A stretch of 64,000 nucleotides of DNA from Cryptomeria japonica (taxonomy: Eukaryota > Streptophyta > Pinopsida > Cupressales > Cupressaceae). Below are positions 62,256 through 64,000 of the stretch, in pieces; position 1 is the first letter of the stretch; each line of letters begins with the position of its first letter. Under the pieces are notes generated by a model, which had not been told where the DNA came from, ran no database searches, and was given only the letters and a program-made list of their open reading frames with translations. A program made the translations under genes and the position numbers. The stretch is from positions 231,684,396 to 231,748,395 of the forward strand of contig NC_081406.1 of assembly GCF_030272615.1 (NCBI RefSeq), read 5' to 3'.

Positions 62256-62649
62256 TTCAGATCTGCATCTACCTGTTCTTGTTTTGAGTATTCTGCATTG
62301 GAAGCAGATTTGGGGTGTTTTCAGAAGTTTTTTTGTGCACCTAGGGATAGGCATTTTTTCAAAGCACTTTGGGCCTAAACGGACCTCACCATCGTGCTCA
62401 GAAGGCCCAAAAACCCTTATGGTCATATAAAATGACCAATTTCGACACCTAAGCCTCTGGGGGTATATTTTTTCTCTGTACCAAGTCATACGACCTTGAC
62501 ACGTAGTTCGAGAAAAAAAATCAATTTGTTTTACCTTTTTACGATATGCAAGCCGAACTTTGATTTTTTGCAAAAAAATAAAAAAACAAAATAAAAAAAT
62601 CATTCAAAAAGAATGCAAAAGTCCCCATCGTCGGCCACCTCTAACACCC

Positions 62650-64000
62650 CCCCTTAAGCTAGACTCTAAGGAGAAGCAAAATCAGAAACTGAAGCCCAAG
62701 AAGAATTCTATAGGCAGTGAGCATTCCTCCAAGCCATCTCCTAAATCTTATTCTAAACCACCATTTCCTCCTAAACAAGGGAAATCTTTGCAATCTGGTG
62801 AGTCTTCCTCCAAGACTAAGAAGAAATCAGGAGATACTTGTAGTTTTTATGGCAAGGAAGGACATCTAGTTTCTAGGTGTTGGAAATGATTAGAGGCTTT
62901 AGAGGAAGCCATGCAGCAACATCACATCTCCTCACCTCAAGCGTCTTCTCCTTCCACAGGGAAAGGTCATGCTCTCACTGCTCGAGCTTCGACCTATGAG
63001 TCCACTTGGATTTTAGATTCTAGCGCTTCTCATCATATGACTCACACTCAGCAGTTGGTTACTTCTCTTGCCTCTTGTGGTACTTCACAGATTGTAGTGG
63101 GTGACTCAGTTTAGCTTTCAGTCTTGGGTTCAGGTTCTGTCTCTTTCGATGGGGGTACTCTGCAGGATGTTTTGGTTGTTCCTGACATCTCGACGAACCT
63201 CCTATCCATTTATCAGATTTGCCACTCTGGCTCTGGTAAGATAGTTGAGTTCTCACCACACGATGTGGTTATTCAGGACCTCCATGACTCTGATTTGGTT
63301 GTGGCTACTGGGAGTGTTGATACTGCACCTCACCTTTACAGATTTGATGGATTTGAGCCCTCTATGGGTGCAGGTTCATCTCTTATAGCACATGTAGATT
63401 CAAGGAATAAGCTTTGGCATGAGCGCTTGGGCCATGTCAACTACAAACATCTTTAGCAGATGAGTACGCAGGCACTTGCTCTTGGGCTCCCACAGATTTC
63501 TTGCACTGATGGTGTTTGTCATGGTTGTGTGCTTGGCAAGCATCACAGAGATCCCTTTCCGAAGGGAAGAGCTCCTCATGCTTTGGCACCTTGGGATTTG
63601 ATTCATAGTGACCTCATGTCATTCCATACTCCTTTTTGGGGCCAAGTATGTACTCACCTTTATTGATGACTTCTCCAGACGCACATGGATGTACTTTCTT
63701 AAGTACAAGTCTGATGTCTTTGATTCATTTTGAATCTTCAAGACATTTGTAGAGAAGCAATCTGGTTGTTCTCTTCGACAGATACGTATAGATAATGGGG
63801 GGGAGTATGTGAATCAGGCCTTCAGATATTTTTGCACTGAGCATGGTTTACAACATTAGTTTACTGTTCCCTACACCCCTCAACAGAATGGTGTTGCTGA
63901 GCGAAAGAACAAGACTTTACAGGAGATGACGAATTGTATGATTCAGTCCAGGTCCATGGATTAATCTTTTTGGGCTGAGGTAGTCAATTGTGCCAACTAC
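62650..64000 (+). pseudogene. Copia gag end, protease and integrase, broken
   Basis: A Lys/Ser-rich linker leads to a zinc knuckle CSFYGKEGHLVSRCWK in which the second Cys is Tyr. After a TGA (62887-62889) comes the protease motif WILDSSASHHMT (normally DSGAS, here DSSAS), then LVVPDISTNLLSIYQICHSG. The integrase finger follows: LWHERLGHVNYKHL and CHGCVLGKHHRDPFP. The core has Asp in LIHSDLMS, and after a frameshift near 63640 FIDDFSRRTWMYF, IRIDNGGEYVNQAF and PQQNGVAERKNKT, so all three acidic residues survive. Further stops are at 63112, 63454 and several beyond 63700. Confidence 0.9.

Larger units (their letters stand above)
61875..64000 (+). mobile_element. 5' half of a Ty1/copia element, runs off window
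   Basis: Probable LTR 61875-62243, initiator-Met-type primer site 62244-62255, a short leader, the end of gag, protease and integrase on the plus strand. The order protease then integrase before RT is diagnostic of copia. RT and RNase H lie beyond the window. The coding frame has several stops and a shift, so the element is dead. The gag N-terminal part appears deleted. Confidence 0.85.

Overview
The window reads as nuclear DNA of a seed plant, most likely a gymnosperm with a large, repeat-filled genome. The evidence is AT-rich intergenic sequence, plant Ty3/gypsy, Ty1/copia and LINE remnants, initiator-tRNA primer-binding sites, GT-AG introns and a plant-type GH1 gene structure. The species cannot be fixed by eye. 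Only one gene looks fully intact: a 13-exon glycoside hydrolase family 1 beta-glucosidase on the minus strand (39218-44313). Its exons join in phase into 505 codons and keep both catalytic glutamates.

Layout. 1-3050: LINE-like RNase H debris and a diverged direct duplication. 3053-17417: a degenerate minus-strand Ty3/gypsy element with matched target duplications (TATCT). Its RNase H region was split by a second, younger minus-strand chromodomain gypsy element (5174-11442, duplications CAACT). 17418-23370: gene-free DNA with AT-block segments and a pyrimidine-rich tract. 23372-28550: LTR, non-tRNA-Met-type primer site, long leader with a 21-bp periodic repeat, and gag of a Tat/Athila-like element truncated before pol. 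28553-29890: 3' end of a minus-strand copia element. 29891-33965: an array of roughly 20-bp units carrying CATATG and CCTAAGG palindromes, invaded by a 1.6-kb solo LTR with perfect duplications (ATATG). 33966-34600: polypurine DNA. 35020-38262: a partial minus-strand LTR element with a 1.64-kb LTR and an unrecognised ORF. 39218-44313: the GH1 gene. 44881-45394: LINE RNase H. 45997-46740: an unrecognised Gly/Arg-tailed ORF. 49485-57517: a structurally complete 8-kb LTR element with no pol. 57541-61223: a composite satellite locus. 61875-64000: the 5' half of a plus-strand copia element that runs off the window.

The best candidate for something undescribed is the 49490-57512 element. It has near-identical 1.2-kb LTRs, an initiator-Met primer site, a polypurine tract, a coiled-coil plus multi-CCHC gag-like ORF and a second ORF of about 1100 codons resembling nothing I can name. 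It has no protease, reverse transcriptase, RNase H or integrase, so it must be moved by another element. The solo LTR at 30022-31626 shares its LTR-end signature. Second is the CATATG/CCTAAGG array, which occurs at two loci and both times sits beside polypurine/polypyrimidine DNA.

Nearly all other coding traces are broken retroelement genes. Several have lost identifiable key residues, such as the integrase Glu, an RNase H Asp or Glu, and zinc-knuckle Cys. All alignments here were done by eye; no identity figure was computed.
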